Source: Temnothorax longispinosus (lineage: Eukaryota; Arthropoda; Insecta; Hymenoptera; Formicidae). Taken from it: a stretch of 64,000 nt of DNA. The stretch covers positions 17,775,447 to 17,839,446 of the forward strand of contig NC_092364.1 in NCBI RefSeq assembly GCF_030848805.1. Direction: 5' to 3'. Position 1 is the stretch's first letter; each line of letters opens with the position of its first letter. The position numbers and the translations under genes were made by a program. Under the pieces are notes generated by a model. That model was not told the origin of the DNA. It did no database searches and saw only the letters and a list, made by a program, of their open reading frames with translations. This document shows positions 11,587 to 20,957 of the stretch, piece by piece.

Positions 11587-13533
11587 CTAAAAAATCGCTT
11601 GTTCCAGATGATACTTGGTCTTGCACAATTTTTGCAGTCGAGAGATCCCCTCCTCCCGATTATCACCGTACTTGGTCTCCCACGCGTCGAATAACATATT
11701 GTAGTATCTCGGAACGTCGAAATACTGCAAGTACTCGTGGCTAGTGGTAGTAGGGAAGATCTTTTCGAAATTCCCCAATTGCGTCAACTCGTCCTCGTAG
11801 GTAATCAAGTGTCTTACGTCGTCGGGCGTCAGATCGTCAATTATTTCGTCGAGATAATCCTCACGGTTTCTCAAGTTCGCGTATAAAGACTGCTTATGCC
11901 GTTCCTGGTAGCTAAGGGTGGTTCGGTGCAGTCTGTAATCTTGGCACACCGGATCTAACTGATATCTTTGGGCTAGTTTCTCCGTTTCCTCCGCCGGTAC
12001 GCACGTGGGCAGTTGGTATCCGGCTATATTAAAGAGGTTTCTAATGAGGGGCCCCTTGACCGCGATGTCGAGAGGCGAGGAAGACTGTAGAGAGGGCGAT
12101 ATGTTCACTTCGAGTAACCACGGTCTCCGATTCTCGTCCAGAATAATATCGATGCCAAAAAGCTCATAGCAACAATACCTTAGAATTTAACAAAATGCGT
12201 CACATCAGAAAGACATTGAATGAAACGTAAGACATTGTAAGTAAAATCGTATTAATTGCATTTTAACACACGAAAACGAGCATTCTATATTGACTCTAAA
12301 ACTTTGCAAAATTATTCAAGAAACAGTTTAAAAATATTTCAATTTTCGCAGCGTTAACCATTTTAAAAATATGAGCATAAAAATGAAAAGAATAATAATT
12401 TAGTTTATTAAAAAGTAAATTATAAATAACGTAGAAATATCTTCTTACCTCGAAGTTGTATTAGCTCGCGTCAGAGTGTTGATAGAAGATTCGCCGGCTA
12501 TCATCGTCTTGATGACTATATCCTTTATCGACTCCCATATCTTAGCGACGTTCACGTTTTCCTGCTCAAGGTAGGACCACAGAGTCCTCAAAGTCCACTT
12601 GTGACCGGTACTCGAATCCGCGCAGTCATTGCTGGTGTAAGTCGCGCTGGTCTTATTAATGCTGTAGTTGGTGAGATGCATGAAACGATCGCTGAGGTAG
12701 TTGATGTCGTCGTTATACTTGACGGAGGCGAAGCGCACGAGGCCGTCCGGATATATGTAAACCTTGAGGGGATTGAAGCTGGTGACGAACACGTAGAGCC
12801 GCAGATCGAACTTGGCGCCACGTATCAGCATCGGCCGCGACAGATACTGCTGCACGACGACGGCGCGTTTCTTTGGTATCTGGGACCAGCGGTGGACCAC
12901 GCGGATTCCGGTGCCGCGCGCGGACGCCGGCGGCTTGATGATCCATTTCTCCTTGCCGCCGTTCTTCTCCCACACCTGGCGGAACATACGCATGTCCTGA
13001 GGTAGCACGTAGGTGCGCGGCACGAAGCCGAATTCCCGCTTGCCGTACTTCACCATCATCCGGCTAAGATTCCGCCACAGCCGGTCCTTCCGGCCGATCT
13101 GAAAAGTGCCGGGAAAGTGGTTGACCTTCTGCGACTCCTTCAGACCCTTGTAGGCGACGGACTTCATGTGCTTGCCCCAGGTGCCGCACCAATACCGGCA
13201 CTTCTTCATCAACCGGTAACCGGAATTCGCGACAATGCGACGCACCAATATCGGTGTTATCGTAGTGAGGTGCCACTTAAGATGTCTCGTCACTTCGTAC
13301 GGCAGCACCGAGCTGACCTTGCTGTCAAACGACTGGAAGGCGATGTATGGCGGCACATTGTCGAACAGGCTCCTGCGGAAGGGCAGCTTGTTCAGCTTGT
13401 CACCGTCGATCGACAGCAGATCCCCGTCGATATCGAGATCAGGCACGCTCTCCTCGTCGTATTGAGTTTCCGCGCCATCGTTGCTGCTGGAGATGCTACT
13501 AGTTTCGTGCTGATTATATACGATCACGTCCAT
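11587..13533 (-). CDS. TTLL4: TTLL4-type tubulin polyglutamylase (two exons visible)
   Basis: The product is a tubulin-tyrosine-ligase-like glutamate ligase. This family uses ATP to add glutamate side chains to tubulin tails on microtubules; TTLL4 is known as an initiating glutamylase that prefers beta-tubulin and also modifies nucleosome assembly proteins. The visible exons are 12449-13543 and 11587-12178. They are joined by a GT-AG intron (12179-12448) that splits an Arg codon (AG|G). Counting from the ATG at 13531-13533 the protein is 558 aa. Residues 1-60 are acidic and Ser-rich. The TTL core follows, with HFPGTFQIGRKDRLWRNLSR near 139-158, the nucleotide-binding WIIKPPASARGTGI at 197-210, KFDLRLYVFVTS at 241-252, HLTNYSINK at 286-294, and the metal-binding ELFGIDIILDEN plus LLEVN across the exon junction (367-387). 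The C-terminal TPDDVR and FEKIFP blocks are also TTLL4-like. The stop is TAG. The first exon has an upstream splice acceptor (AG at 13544-13545), so 5' coding or untranslated exons may exist and the N-terminus is uncertain. Confidence 0.95.
12179..12448 (-). other. Intron of the TTLL4 gene
   Basis: On the minus strand the donor reads TCGAG|GTAAG (GT at 12448-12447) and the acceptor TTCTAAG|GTATTG (AG at 12180-12179). Removing these 270 AT-rich bases restores the reading frame through the metal-binding motif of the glutamylase. Reading straight through at the donor gives an immediate TAA. Confidence 0.93.
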
Positions 13534-14954
13534 CTCGAATAACCTGCAACACACGCGGGGGAGACGAAGAGTTCGTCGTGACGCAATATAACTTTGACAT
13601 TTCGAGCAACTGCTCGTTCGAGAACTCCACGTTCCTTACATTTGTGGTCGGTGTATCTCTTTAACTCTTTAACAATCTCGTTTCAGATAACGGCAGCAGC
13701 GAATCGACGCAATTTCGTAATCGTAGAATCATGTCGATTCCCTGTCGCTGACACGCTGACGTCTTTAAACAATTAAGGTACCGATGAATACCGTTAATAC
13801 GGTACAGAATACCGCTACCGAACATCTTCAAGAAGAGAACTTGCTAGAGATAAACATGTCACGGCCTGTTAAGAACTACGACTTTGTTGCGATTGACTAA
13901 GCTCGATATATATACATCGATATAATTACAAAGATACTACGATCATAACATCGTTATTATTATCGTTATAAAGTGGTACTTCTTATGGAAATTTTTCCCC
14001 GAGCGATTACAAAGTATGACCAGTTTCTTCGGAGGCATAATTAAGCAGCATCGCAGTGGCTGCTACTCGTATATGTTATAAATATGTTGTCGAATATATA
14101 GCCACAAGTTATTAGTAAACAAGCAGCTGCAGGTGTAAAATCAATTTGCTTGTTATAGTGAGGAGCAAGGTTGTAGATTGACATGTAAAATTCGATTAAA
14201 ATTCAATTTTGCCGACAGCCATATCAGTTCGAACGAAATTTTTCCCAGAAACATTTTATCTCCGTAACTTATCGCTGCATCTGTCTCAAATTTCGACGTA
14301 AATAACTTGTACAATGTACAACGTTCAACGTAAGCAGGTCCACAATGTAGAACGTTTAACGTATATCAACTGTACAATGGAAAAATCTTCCGTTACCTAC
14401 ATTTTTATTCGATTTAAAAAACTGGAAAATAGGTTGCACTAATCATTATGGAAAACAACGTATCGTACGTCTAACAATTCTCACAAACAAAATATACTTT
14501 GACTATTCTTGTATCTTCATTGTGTTCATTTTCATTTAACAAAAATATGGATTTTTGAACATTTGATGTAAAATTTTTCTTAAAAAAAAAAAAAAATAAT
14601 TTTCAATTTACATTCCTTAGGTGATGGTCTTTCGAACGCATTTAATATATATAAGTCGGATTTATCGACACTCGTAAAACAACATCAAAATATGATCAGA
14701 ATCGTAAGCGATTGACAGTGGCAAAATCGAATACTGCAATCGAATAAAGCAATAAAATGTTATTATCGCAATATCGCATCGCTAAGTAATTTCTGCATGA
14801 CAACAGCGTGCGCGAATGAGACTGATCCGCCTGGATCGAATAACGAAGCTCCGCGATAGCATCAACGCGCATCAAAGTAAGCATCTTAATGCACGTGTCA
14901 GACAATTGAGCACGCACAACCGCGAGAAAGATCTGTAGAAGAAAAGGTACGTAC

Positions 14955-15014
14955 CAATCCGTATTGTTCAAATGCCAGCAGCTGCCAGCATTATGACGAC
15001 ACGACCACAAACAC
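14955..15014 (-). other. Candidate upstream exon of TTLL4 (60 nt)
   Basis: On the minus strand this segment is bounded by a splice acceptor (GTTTCAG|GTGTTTG) and a donor (GGATTG|GTACGTACC). An alternative donor lies 4 bases further on. Joined to the acceptor at 13544 it leaves the frame open and splits a Trp codon (TG|G), giving ...NNTDW-LFEMDVIV... Both exon ends are then phase 2. The encoded 20 residues are rich in Cys and Trp, and I do not recognise them. It could instead be an untranslated exon, since it also carries a short ATG frame of 7 codons, or a chance match of splice signals. Confidence 0.3.
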
Positions 15015-17432
15015 CTGAAACATAACAATTGATTCGCGAATTATTATAATTGCCGAGAGATCGTAATGGTGGACATTATTCTTAGGATATCCTTCGTACT
15101 CTCGCGGTAACGATAATTAACGTTTCCTCGTGGTATAGGAATTCGCGGGGAAAAACATTTTGAGAAACGCGCGCAAAAACACGCGGAGGCAATAATGCCG
15201 ATCTTAAAAAGCACGGTCCGCCGGTGTGTAATTGTGAAATCGTGAGGCTAAGTACCGCAAAAAATAACAGGGGCGTTTACACGATAACAATAATTTACGT
15301 TTCGATAAACTATATTACGGATAACTTATAAGTCAATTCGAAGATCGTTTGTCCTCGAATTTTCAACGACCAGCGAACATTGACTAGCATTTCTCAATAT
15401 CGTACAGAATACCACGTTTATTTCTATTTTCTAAGTATATTTTAGTATCATAGTATCCTCTTTTACTTTTATGCTTAATTATTATCAAATTGAGAGACAA
15501 CAGAAGATATCCAAAGATAGTTCTCTGGCTTTTTCGATTACTCAATCCTTTTATCATGCTATTTTAGCTGATGCTATTGTAAACAATGTTTTGCTACATC
15601 TTGTTACATTTAAACACTCGTGAATCAACAACCGGTTTGTATATCCCAATAATTGCAAATGCAATCATTCGCATGCGAGTAGCGCGCCTGTCAATCGTAC
15701 ATTGCGCTTGAATGATGAACTGGTACACGTCCGCTCGCATGCGAAACGATTGATACATCTTACCGTGCGATCGTATTTTCAAAGGAATAATATTGTGGAA
15801 GCAAAACAAAAAAATCAAAGAATTGTCGCTGTAATTTATGCCTATCTAGAAACATTGCTCGTCTTACTAAGGTCTTTTCTGAAATTTGTCACAATTTTCT
15901 AGTTGCTCCCACAACAACCCTAGAACTAGTTTTATCATTGAGGAAAAAAGTGTTGTCTTGCCAATATGTAATTTCCCAAATTCTTCTGACGCGACATACT
16001 TGTCTGTTAGATACGATAAAGAGATATACGAAACACAGAGGTGACGAAATATTCTTTCTACATCAGTGAGCATCAACTTTATCTCACACGATTAATGAAC
16101 ATAAAGCTGAAGTTACGACACAATTCCCTTTAATGATAAGTTTGCAGGAATGTACGGAGAGAAAAATATGCGCGGAAACCGTGAAATGGATAAGCGCGAT
16201 GATTGATACCAGGATGCAGATTGCAGATGTGCGAGCATGCAGTGTTTGAATATAAAAAAGCGAGAGTTGTCGATTAATTCGCCGCCTCGCCACGCATATG
16301 TTAAGTAAATATGCCGACCACCGTGTGGCAATTAAATACTCGTTATTGATCGTGCAAGTCGCCGGAACACGGTAGTGCATTAATCGGAAAGTAAGACAGG
16401 GGACTCGCGGAGAAGAAAGAGTTAATTTTCTTTCGTGTCCCACTTACGTAAAATCAAATTAACGCGACGCTTCAAAAGTACAACCAGAACGGAAGGCGTC
16501 GAAAAAGTGTGAAAGCGTCGCGCCCATCGATCGGCGCAATTGATCGATTGACTTTTGGACCAATCTTTCCGTCCGCTGCAGATTCCACCTCTCCTTAAAT
16601 CATAGGATTACGCAGCTCTCCAATCTATGGGAAAAGAAAACCGCTCGGCGAATTCTAGACTAGATTACAGCGCGCCAATCAATATAGGAAAGAAATCGAT
16701 ATTCCTGATGAAAAAAATTCAGTTCGCGCGGCTTTGGAGCGAACTGGAAAAAAAAGCAACAGCAAGATTACATCCTCCCGTTGAACGTGTGTATGAAACA
16801 GATATTGTGTTCCTGACGTCCGTGGAGAATGAGGGAAATTGATTAAATTGTGTTTTAAGGCTGGGATACAAGAAAGTACAGCTCGCGTATATTAAGTCGC
16901 GTAAGATGCATTAATATTCATGTGTCAGTTTCGCCACCTCCGGGTACGGTACCCGGACGGCGACTGTGCAGGTGACAGGCGCTTTTCGATTTCTTGCAAT
17001 GTCGCACGGCGCGATTATTAAAGCCGCCGGTCAAACATTGTAGCGCTTTTGCATGCGCCGAAGGTGACTTGCTGTAGCGTTTTCATCGCGGTGCTGTGCA
17101 ATTTGACAGTGCGATTTAATCTTGTTGCACATCCTCCGTAACTTCCGTGATTTTTTTCAGCGATACGAGTGGCAAGACACCGTGTCTTTATAATTGGATA
17201 TGAATGTATGTGTGTATAAGACAAAAATATAATGGTGAGGAAAGTGACATATTTCCCGTCTTTTTTTTTGTCAATGACAAACTGCGTCTTCTGTTACCTA
17301 TACTAATTTTGGTAATTTTATAATAAAGCTTTGCGCCTGCGAGAAATGTATTTATAGTATATATAGTGCCAAAATTCGGCAGCTATATATACCTATCGCG
17401 TATATCTATGAATCATATCTACAAGTATGTAC

Positions 17433-17460
17433 CTTATTTATTTTATATAAAATAAATAAG
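17433..17460. repeat. 28-bp perfect AT palindrome
   Basis: Two 14-bp arms of the form CTTATTTATTTTAT meet with no spacer. Such AT palindromes arise easily in AT-rich DNA; it could form a cruciform. Confidence 0.8.
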
Positions 17461-18166
17461 ATATCCTAGGACAAATTACAACTCTTTTTATCTATAGGTC
17501 AGACAATTTACTTTTTAATCACGAAAATATGATTTGAGATATACTGCGACATACTTAACTCGACAACCATTACTTTCAAAATTTATTTATGAAATGTAAG
17601 CTTAATCAAATCCATTCGAATCAAGCGCGAAATCAATTACTAATTATATTTAACTGTGCAAATTATTCTTGTAAATGTTGCTAAATGCTTTTCAGATAAA
17701 TTAATAAATAATAAATCGATAAAAACAACAAATCGATAGAATAAATATCAATCTTAATTATCTTTCTTTTTGTAAACTTTAAAATATATTTATTAACTCT
17801 CGTTATATCAATGGCGGCCCCCATGTAGATATTGTAGTAATTCATTATTAAATTATTAAAAAAATTTTAATAGATTTTTTCTCGTTCGTTCGTTTTTAAT
17901 TTATTTATAATTGCACAAATATATTAATTTTCGTGATACGATAGTTATGAACTTATAAGTTCTATAATTTGATTTAAATTCTATAGTATAATATAGAGCA
18001 AAGTACTCTTTGAATGAAATAGTGTTTGAATGAAATAGTATTTTGCTGCGTCATATAGCGCTTTTCATATATTATTCTGTCGTCACAAGAAGATTAATAA
18101 AGGAGAGAAGGCTGCGGAATATATTGTGGGTGGTGATTCGATATCGTTTATCATTGAAACAAGACG

Positions 18167-18172
18167 TTTATT
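18167..18172 (-). terminator. Candidate polyadenylation signal of E(spl)
   Basis: AATAAA on the minus strand, just after a short CAT/ATC trinucleotide run, is the first consensus hexamer after the stop codon. Confidence 0.55.
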
Positions 18173-18328
18173 GATGATGATGATGAAGATGATACTGTCC
18201 GACGATCTCAACAAAGACGCCGGACGGCATTACGTCGAAAATGGTTCTTAAACATAACAAGTTAACATCTATATAATAGTCGCTATGTTTTACGAGAAAA
18301 TAGTCATCTCAGGTACAAAATGGAACCC

Positions 18329-18336
18329 TATCACAG
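18329..18336 (-). promoter_or_regulatory. K box, predicted miR-2/11/13 site
   Basis: The minus strand reads CTGTGATA, which contains the K box TGTGAT and is complementary to nucleotides 1-8 of miR-2-type microRNAs. It lies only 8 bases past the Brd box in transcript direction, close enough for cooperative action (inference). Confidence 0.65.
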
Positions 18337-18344
18337 ACGTCACT

Positions 18345-18351
18345 TAAAGCT
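18345..18351 (-). promoter_or_regulatory. Brd box, predicted miR-4/miR-79 site
   Basis: AGCTTTA on the minus strand, inside a 10-bp palindrome TAAAGCTTTA, so it reads the same on both strands. It matches the Brd box, which is complementary to the miR-4/miR-79 seed. Confidence 0.6.
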
Positions 18352-18449
18352 TTAATCACCTATGTACAATGCGACCGAGTATAAACCGCGTACAAAAAAA
18401 AAGTAAAGTTCTCAAAGAATCCTCAACGAGGCCTCGCAAAAGTTTCATT

Positions 18450-18457
18450 TGGAAGAC
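18450..18457 (-). promoter_or_regulatory. GY box, predicted miR-7 site
   Basis: The minus strand reads GTCTTCCA about 130 nt after the stop codon. GTCTTCC is the GY box; with the terminal A it pairs with nucleotides 1-8 of miR-7. Presence is seen directly; use by miR-7 is inferred from fly E(spl) genes. Confidence 0.7.
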
Positions 18458-18586
18458 AGCGCGATTCGTCGTTTTCCACCTCGTGGCGCCATTCAGCGGG
18501 AGGGCTCTTCGTTATTAGATTGTCCATTGCTCCAAACGTCCGCCCCGGAGATCTCAGGATAGTGTCGTCGCTGCGCGACTGCTTCA

Positions 18587-19201
18587 TCACCAGGGTCTCC
18601 AGACCGCGTTGGAAGACTCCGAGGACTCCCCGGAGGAGCTCGCGACACTGACAGGGCTCTGCGGCGGCGTGTACACGTTCTGGGGCACGTTCGTCTGGCT
18701 CGCCGGCGCCTGAGTCGTCTTCGTCGCAGCCGCGGTTGCCGTCGGCGGCGCGTGCTTGGTGCCAGCCGGACTCTCGAGTCGTCGAAGGCAGCCGCCGAGG
18801 TGTCGCATGAGCTGAGCACCCGCGGCGGGATGTACCGCCGCGGCAACCGGCGTCGACAGGAAGGTCGACACCTCCTGGGCGCACTGGGTGAAACCGTCGC
18901 GGAACCGGTCGGCGTAGCTGTTCTCCGGCGTGAGCGTGAGCCTCCTGGCGGCGCGTAGCGTGTGAAGGTGACGTACCGTCAGCTCGAGGATGTCCGCCTT
19001 CTCCAGCTTCGCCACGTTCTCGCCCTCGGCCTGCAGCGCGGTCACCATCAGGTCCTTCAGCTCGTCCAAGCAACGATTGATGCGGGCGCGTCGCTTGCGC
19101 TCCAGCATCGGCTTCATCACCTTGCGGTACTGATAGGTGCGCGACACCGGCTCCTCGTACTCCATGCCGCTGACCGGCGTGTAGCTCGTGTGCGGTGACA
19201 T
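18587..19201 (-). CDS. E(spl): Enhancer-of-split bHLH-Orange transcriptional repressor
   Basis: This is a 204-aa nuclear repressor of the Hairy/E(spl) family, the direct effector of Notch signalling that blocks proneural bHLH factors. A single uninterrupted frame encodes it, as is usual for E(spl) genes. The basic region begins with TYQYRKVMKPMLERKRRARI (22-41) and contains the Pro (P31) that marks this family. The helix-loop-helix runs to about residue 82 and includes LEKADILELTV. An Orange domain lies at about 95-141. A Ser/Thr/Pro-rich linker follows, then the terminal WRPW (201-204) that recruits the Groucho corepressor. The basic region and HLH are closest to the fly m-beta/m-gamma/m-delta type. 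The ATG at 19201 has G at -3; a second in-frame ATG at residue 13 lies nearer the usual family start, so the first 12 residues are less certain. SSGESSESS (188-196) could be a phosphorylation cluster. No second E(spl) bHLH gene or Bearded-type gene is visible in the window. Confidence 0.97.
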   Translation of the reverse strand: MSPHTSYTPVSGMEYEEPVSRTYQYRKVMKPMLERKRRARINRCLDELKDLMVTALQAEGENVAKLEKADILELTVRHLHTLRAARRLTLTPENSYADRFRDGFTQCAQEVSTFLSTPVAAAVHPAAGAQLMRHLGGCLRRLESPAGTKHAPPTATAAATKTTQAPASQTNVPQNVYTPPQSPVSVASSSGESSESSNAVWRPW

Positions 19202-19361
19202 GACGATCCCACTTTATTTAATGTCACTGGTCACAAAACAAGAGGTAACTGAGTCCAGTGAGAGTGGATCCTCCGTGTGGATGGTCCTTCCGTTGATCCG
19301 GGCCGAATCACCGATTGACGATCCGATCAAGCCTCCTCCAGAGAAATCCACGATGCTCTTC

Positions 19362-19370
19362 GTATATAAA
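19362..19370 (-). promoter_or_regulatory. TATA-like box of E(spl)
   Basis: The minus strand reads TTTATATAC about 165 bp before the ATG. A start site about 30 bp downstream (near 19335) would give a 5'UTR of roughly 135 nt. I see no clear initiator motif at that distance, so the start site is approximate. Confidence 0.5.
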
Positions 19371-19664
19371 GGTCTCGCAATCGATTGAATCGAATGCACG
19401 ATCGAAACACGTTCGACGTTTATATTATACTCTCTACTGCTTCGCTGTTCTCGGAGTGCCAAGAGAGCGTCTGAATCCGTACGTATTCGTGACGGTTCTG
19501 AAGCGTTGGTGGGGTACAACCCGTTATTTATATGCCGCGTGGTGCCCCACCCGTGCCGCCGTCGTCCTGCGCCCCACAGCTGGGTGGCGGAGGGGTCCGA
19601 GGGGCACGGTGTGCCGAACCCTGCAGCCCGCGTGCACGGCCAGCCAGCAGCAGCCGTGGCGTAT

Positions 19665-19697
19665 CGTGGGAAGCTCGCGGGCCGGAGCGTTCCCACA
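19665..19697. promoter_or_regulatory. Su(H) paired site (SPS) upstream of E(spl)
   Basis: CGTGGGAA on the plus strand (19665-19672) faces TTCCCACA (19690-19697, i.e. TGTGGGAA on the minus strand) across 17 bp. Both halves match the Su(H)/CSL consensus YGTGRGAA. The head-to-head orientation and 17-bp gap match the SPS architecture that lets two Notch-Su(H)-Mastermind complexes bind cooperatively at fly E(spl) and vertebrate Hes promoters. It lies about 300 bp upstream of the TATA-like box. Confidence 0.85.
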
Positions 19698-19842
19698 GAT
19701 CGGGGGGCCTGTTGGGGCCTGCACAGGTTCTGTGCCGTTTGACGCCTGCCGGGCCGAGGAGGGGGGCCCTCCTTGGCGAGCGAAGAGCGCGAGCGTACGT
19801 GCGCTCGCGCGCGCGGGAGGGGACACCTCGCTCACCGAGAAC

Positions 19843-19850
19843 ACACCTGC
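19843..19850 (-). promoter_or_regulatory. Proneural E-box (A site) upstream of E(spl)
   Basis: The minus strand reads GCAGGTGT, an exact match to the Achaete-Scute/Daughterless consensus GCAGGTGK. It lies about 150 bp beyond the Su(H) pair. Su(H) pair plus A site is the known code for proneural-cluster response in fly E(spl) genes. A further CAGCTG E-box lies at 19577-19582, between the pair and the promoter. Confidence 0.6.
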
Positions 19851-20364
19851 ACACGCGGTTCCCTGGTACGACGCGACGCGACGCGCCGAACCGCGCCGAG
19901 AAACACGGGCGAGAGGCGAGAAGAGGAGAGCACACGCCACGACGCGCGACCAGCATGAGGACGACTCGCGCGATCCGTCGCGCGGTAGAGCGGCGCGAGC
20001 CTCGATCCTTGCGCCGGAGGTAAAGATTATCGCGATTGAATCTACGAAGGACGCCGCTTCGCGAGGGCACGGGCTAGGATTCAAGCGTAGCGGGAGAAAA
20101 GCAACTTTCTCGCGATTTCAGAGTCATTTCGGATATCATTCTGCTAATCGTTTGTGCAATTTTCAATTACTAATATGCATTCCGTTGATAAAGATGTTGT
20201 ATATCTTCGTCGAACATTATATATAGATAAAGTAGATTTTACATATAATGCAAATATTTAATCCTTTATTTAGGGCATAGGTATTGTTGAGAGATGCACA
20301 CTTTACCCATTTCGCGCATCACTCAATTATCATAGATTGAAATATAAAAATTTAGAGAAATGTC

Positions 20365-20532
20365 TGTGAGAAGAATGTTTATTCGATCGTGCCTGCGGGC
20401 CATGATAACGATATTTTCAATCGACATGTTTATAGGCATCTAAACATCGCTGTCGGTTCGCGCGTTCGCGCTCGAGGCGCACGACACTTGTTGATTTACC
20501 GGATTACCACCGACGTAGTGCACGTGCACGTG
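20365..20532. promoter_or_regulatory. Distal Su(H) site and tandem CACGTG E-boxes
   Basis: TGTGAGAA (20365-20372) matches YGTGRGAA. Two CACGTG E-boxes lie end to end at 20521-20532. CACGTG is a binding core for bHLH-Orange repressors, so autoregulation is possible. These are motif matches only, 1.2-1.3 kb upstream of the ATG. Confidence 0.3.
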
Positions 20533-20750
20533 CGCGTGTCGGCAACAGTCCCGACACTTCCACGGAGTGAATGTGAATCACGTCTTGGCGGGTAACGCCG
20601 GTGTCGCGAGCTGGACCACTTCGCGCATTCCTCTCCGTGCGGAACAATGGAAATAAATAATCACGGACGGTAACGCGGCCGCCCGCCCACGCTTGTTTCA
20701 GCGCGATTATGCGAGATCTGTTTCATTGCTTCTGCTGCATTACGTTATAC

Positions 20751-20957
20751 TAGAGTCCCTCTAATCAAAGTCTGACTAACTTGCAGTTCTGGCAAAATTC
20801 TGCGACAGACAAGGATGTACACTATCGCTTTCTCTTTCTTCCTATCTCTTTCTTTGTCTCTTTTTTATCTCTTTCTCTTTCTATTTCTCTTGCTTTTGCC
20901 AAGAAATGGTGAACCAATCAAAAATTGCTACCGTAGACTCTGATTAGAGGGACTCTA
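20751..20957. mobile_element. TA-flanked MITE with 17-bp terminal inverted repeats
   Basis: The left end TAGAGTCCCTCTAATCA (20751) and right end TGATTAGAGGGACTCTA (ending 20957) are perfect inverted repeats, and weaker pairing continues inward. The outer TA may be the target-site duplication of a Tc1/mariner-type element. The 207-bp interior holds a pyrimidine-rich tract (about 20828-20890) and no ORF. Confidence 0.7.

Larger units (their letters stand above)
13546..18149. other. Intergenic region between TTLL4 and E(spl)
   Basis: The TTLL4 promoter and any 5' exons must lie here or beyond, but I cannot fix a start site. Visible structures are the candidate exon at 14955-15014, a 22-bp direct repeat (14311-14332 and 14342-14363, two differences), a perfect 9+1+9 palindrome at 16939-16957, a 28-bp AT palindrome at 17433-17460, and a 16-bp tandem pair at 18009-18040. 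Confidence 0.5.
18150..18586 (-). other. 3'UTR of the E(spl) gene with GY, Brd and K boxes
   Basis: The region between the TGA stop and the first AATAAA (18167-18172 on the minus strand) is about 420 nt long. It holds one copy each of the three motifs defined in fly E(spl)-complex and Bearded-family transcripts: GTCTTCC, AGCTTTA and TGTGAT. The cleavage site at about 18150 is inferred from the hexamer position. Confidence 0.75.

Noticed and set aside
12601..13542. Several plus-strand and alternative minus-strand frames inside the TTLL4 exon
   Set aside because: They are shadows of the TTLL4 coding frame, which has full family motifs.
19315..20226. Long plus-strand open frame (303 codons) antisense to the E(spl) upstream region
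   Set aside because: The segment is very GC-rich with several frames open at once on both strands, and the peptide has no recognisable domain. The DNA is better explained as E(spl) promoter and enhancer.
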